The position numbers were made by a program, and so were the translations under genes. Below are positions 62,382 to 64,000 of a stretch of 64,000 bases of DNA, piece by piece. The notes below the pieces were generated by a model that was given only the letters and a program-made list of their open reading frames with translations, was not told where the DNA came from and did no database searches. Source of the DNA: Saccharopolyspora erythraea NRRL 2338 (GTDB lineage Bacteria; Actinomycetota; Actinomycetes; Mycobacteriales; Pseudonocardiaceae); assembly GCF_000062885.1 (NCBI RefSeq), contig NC_009142.1, positions 1,039,584 through 1,103,583 on the forward strand, in the 5' to 3' direction. The number at the start of each line of letters is the position of its first letter. The stretch's first letter is position 1.

Positions 62382-63512
62382 TCAGCCCAGGCAGCTGTGC
62401 AGGGCGGTGAGCAGGCGTTGGGCTCGGCCGTCGTCCTCCTCCGGGCGCATCATGCACGGCACGTAGGAGAAGGCGACGCCGCGGTGCGGCCAGCAGCCGT
62501 GGACGGAGCCGCCGGCACCGCTGTGGCCGAAGGCGACCGGTTCCGGGCCGTAGGTGCCCAGCGGGTCCTGCACCTCGAAGCCGAGGCCGAAGCACAGTGG
62601 GCGACCCGTGCCGGGGTCCTCGCCGCGGCTCTCCTCCCGGTGCGCGCGGTCCAGCGTCGACGGGCTGACGAGGCCGCCGCTCACCAGCGCCGCGTACACG
62701 CCCGCCATGCCTCCGGCGGTGGCCATCGCTCCGCCGCCGGGCACCCCGCCGGTCCACCACCGTTCGGTGTTCCACGGCGTGCCGTCGCCCACCAGCGACG
62801 GCGGGTTGCCGTAGACCCTTTCGGTGTGGGCGCGGCTTTCCGGGGTGTCCAGGCGGTTCGCGACCCGGTAGTCGGGGGAGCGCCAGCACCGCCCGGTGCG
62901 GCGCCACTGGGACGACGGCAGGCCGAGCCACACGTCGACGCCGAGCGCGGCGGTGATCTCCTCGCGTACGAAGTGCCCGATCTCGCGGCCGTCGGTGCGG
63001 CGCACGAGCTCGGCTGCCAGCCAGCCGAAGGTGAGGGCGTGGTACGCGACCCGTTCGCCGACAGGCCACAGTGGACTCTGCTGCGCGAGCAATGCGGCCA
63101 TGCCCCGGTTGTCCAGGCACTGCTCCAAACTGACCCGCTGCTCGTGGTACGGCAGCCCGGCGGCATGCGAAAGCACCTGCCGCACCAGCACTTCCTGCTT
63201 GCCCGCCGCCGCGAACTCCGGCCAGTACTCGGCGACCCGGGCATCCGGGTCGATCGCCGCGCGCTCGACGAGCAGCGCGATCGCGGTCGACACGACGCCT
63301 TTCGTGCCGGAGAAGACCGGCATCAGCGTGTCCGCCGTCATCGCCTGCTCGCCGCCGGGGTCGCGGTGCCCGCCGTGCAGTTCCACGACCGGACGACCGT
63401 CGCGGAACACCGCGAAGGCGCTGCCCGCGCCGCCGTCGGCGTCGAGGACCGCCGCGAACTCCGCCGCGACGCGGTCGAACCCCTCGTCGCAGCGCCCGTG
63501 CGCCACCGCCAT
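62382..63512 (-). CDS. Serine beta-lactamase-family hydrolase (class C/EstB-like)
   Basis: A 376-residue member of the beta-lactamase/D-Ala-D-Ala carboxypeptidase superfamily: FAVFRDGRPVVELHGGH, the SxxK nucleophile in FSGTKGVVSTAIALL, VRQVLSHAAGLPYHEQ, a YxN-like ALTFGWLAAELVRR region and a C-terminal FGHSGAGGSVHGC. No signal peptide is present, which favours a cytosolic esterase or amidase over a secreted beta-lactamase. Its ATG overlaps the stop of the transporter ATPase gene (ATGA). Confidence 0.9.
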   Translation of the reverse strand: MAVAHGRCDEGFDRVAAEFAAVLDADGGAGSAFAVFRDGRPVVELHGGHRDPGGEQAMTADTLMPVFSGTKGVVSTAIALLVERAAIDPDARVAEYWPEFAAAGKQEVLVRQVLSHAAGLPYHEQRVSLEQCLDNRGMAALLAQQSPLWPVGERVAYHALTFGWLAAELVRRTDGREIGHFVREEITAALGVDVWLGLPSSQWRRTGRCWRSPDYRVANRLDTPESRAHTERVYGNPPSLVGDGTPWNTERWWTGGVPGGGAMATAGGMAGVYAALVSGGLVSPSTLDRAHREESRGEDPGTGRPLCFGLGFEVQDPLGTYGPEPVAFGHSGAGGSVHGCWPHRGVAFSYVPCMMRPEEDDGRAQRLLTALHSCLG

Positions 63513-64000
63513 CAGAGCGCCCCTTCGACCTGGAAGTTCGGCGCGTCGGCCAGCAGCGAGCGCGTGTACTCGTGCTGCGCGTCGGAGAACAGCTCCTCCA
63601 CCGGTGCCTGCTCGACGATCCGGCCGTCCTGCAGCACCGCGACCTGCTGGGCGATGTTGCGCACCAGTGCGATGTTGTGCGTGACGAAGACCAGCGACAG
63701 CCCCATCTTCTCCTGGAGTCCGCGCAGCAGGTCCACGATCGCCGACTGCACCGAGACGTCCAGCGCGGAGGTGATCTCGTCGCAGATCAGCACCTCGGGC
63801 CTGGTGACCAGCGCCCGCGCGATCGCGACGCGCTGCCGCTCGCCGCCGCTGAGCTGGTCTGGGTAGCGCTCGGCGATGTCGGGCCGCAGCGCCGCCAGCT
63901 CCAGCGCCTCGATGACGCGGTCGCCGGCGCTTTCCGGGGAACCGTCGCCCAGCACCGAGATCGGCTGCGCCACCAGGTCGCGCACCCGCCGCCGGGGGTT
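63512..64000 (-). CDS. Peptide-type ABC transporter ATP-binding protein, N-terminus outside the window
   Basis: The C-terminal 162 residues of an oligopeptide/dipeptide (OppF/DppF-like) transporter ATPase: RYPDQLSGGERQRVAIARAL, ICDEITSALDVSVQSAIVDL, VFVTHNIALVRNIAQQVAVL and HEYTRSLLADAP. The Walker A region lies beyond the right edge, where the frame is still open (NPRRRV). It is coupled to the serine hydrolase gene, which suggests import and hydrolysis of a peptide-like or ester substrate. Confidence 0.9.
   Translation of the reverse strand, partial: NPRRRVRDLVAQPISVLGDGSPESAGDRVIEALELAALRPDIAERYPDQLSGGERQRVAIARALVTRPEVLICDEITSALDVSVQSAIVDLLRGLQEKMGLSLVFVTHNIALVRNIAQQVAVLQDGRIVEQAPVEELFSDAQHEYTRSLLADAPNFQVEGAL

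Overview
The window comes from a very GC-rich actinomycete, most likely a pseudonocardial genus such as Saccharopolyspora. This rests on four things: codon use, an actinomycete-type gas vesicle (gvp) operon, type VII secretion substrate and EspG-like genes with a DUF3558 lipoprotein, and a core gene order shared (from memory) with Mycobacterium tuberculosis Rv1098c-Rv1112. No tRNA, rRNA, CRISPR array or complete insertion sequence was seen.

1-13.2 kb is mostly core metabolism. A partial FGGY kinase is followed by fumC, two serine proteases flanking a ferredoxin-NADP reductase-like gene, and glpX. Then come xseB, a small unknown gene and xseA, a lipid-droplet-type protein, ispH and a DUF6542 membrane protein. 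13.3-26 kb is a sugar locus. It encodes a three-gene ribose/xylose-type ABC transporter, a secreted GH172 (DUF2961) enzyme, a LacI regulator, a FucI/AraA-like isomerase, an FGGY kinase and a lipoprotein esterase. Two promoters in the locus share the same -35, spacer length, -10 and LacI-type operator. The parts fit D-arabinose release, import, isomerisation and phosphorylation, possibly from D-arabinan. 26-31.6 kb holds DNA-processing genes (rmuC, sbcD, sbcC).

31.6-34.4 kb contains a large imperfect palindrome, about five 55-bp repeats, an Ada-AlkA fusion with a long Ala/Gly linker, and another repeat tract. 34.4-37.4 kb is a coupled membrane protein/histidine kinase/response regulator operon. 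A small Gln-rich lipoprotein, ychF, a DksA/TraR-like gene, DUF899, an EamA exporter, a broken membrane-protein gene, merR and an alpha/beta hydrolase follow.

43.9-49.9 kb is a ten-gene, minus-strand gas vesicle operon whose accessory proteins carry unusually long charged tails. 50.3-57.9 kb is cofactor metabolism: divergent bioF/bioD, a D-amino-acid oxidase, a pterin dehydratase, and a TPP riboswitch preceding a thiamine-type ABC transporter. 58.1-61.6 kb is a small type VII secretion substrate island. The window closes with a GNAT acetyltransferase, a serine hydrolase and a partial peptide-transporter ATPase.

Recurring oddities are in-frame low-complexity expansions (Ada-AlkA, histidine kinase, ThiQ-like ATPase, GvpO), broken genes (a DUF1801 frameshift and a membrane-protein pseudogene with an apparent internal inversion), and several probable leaderless promoters.
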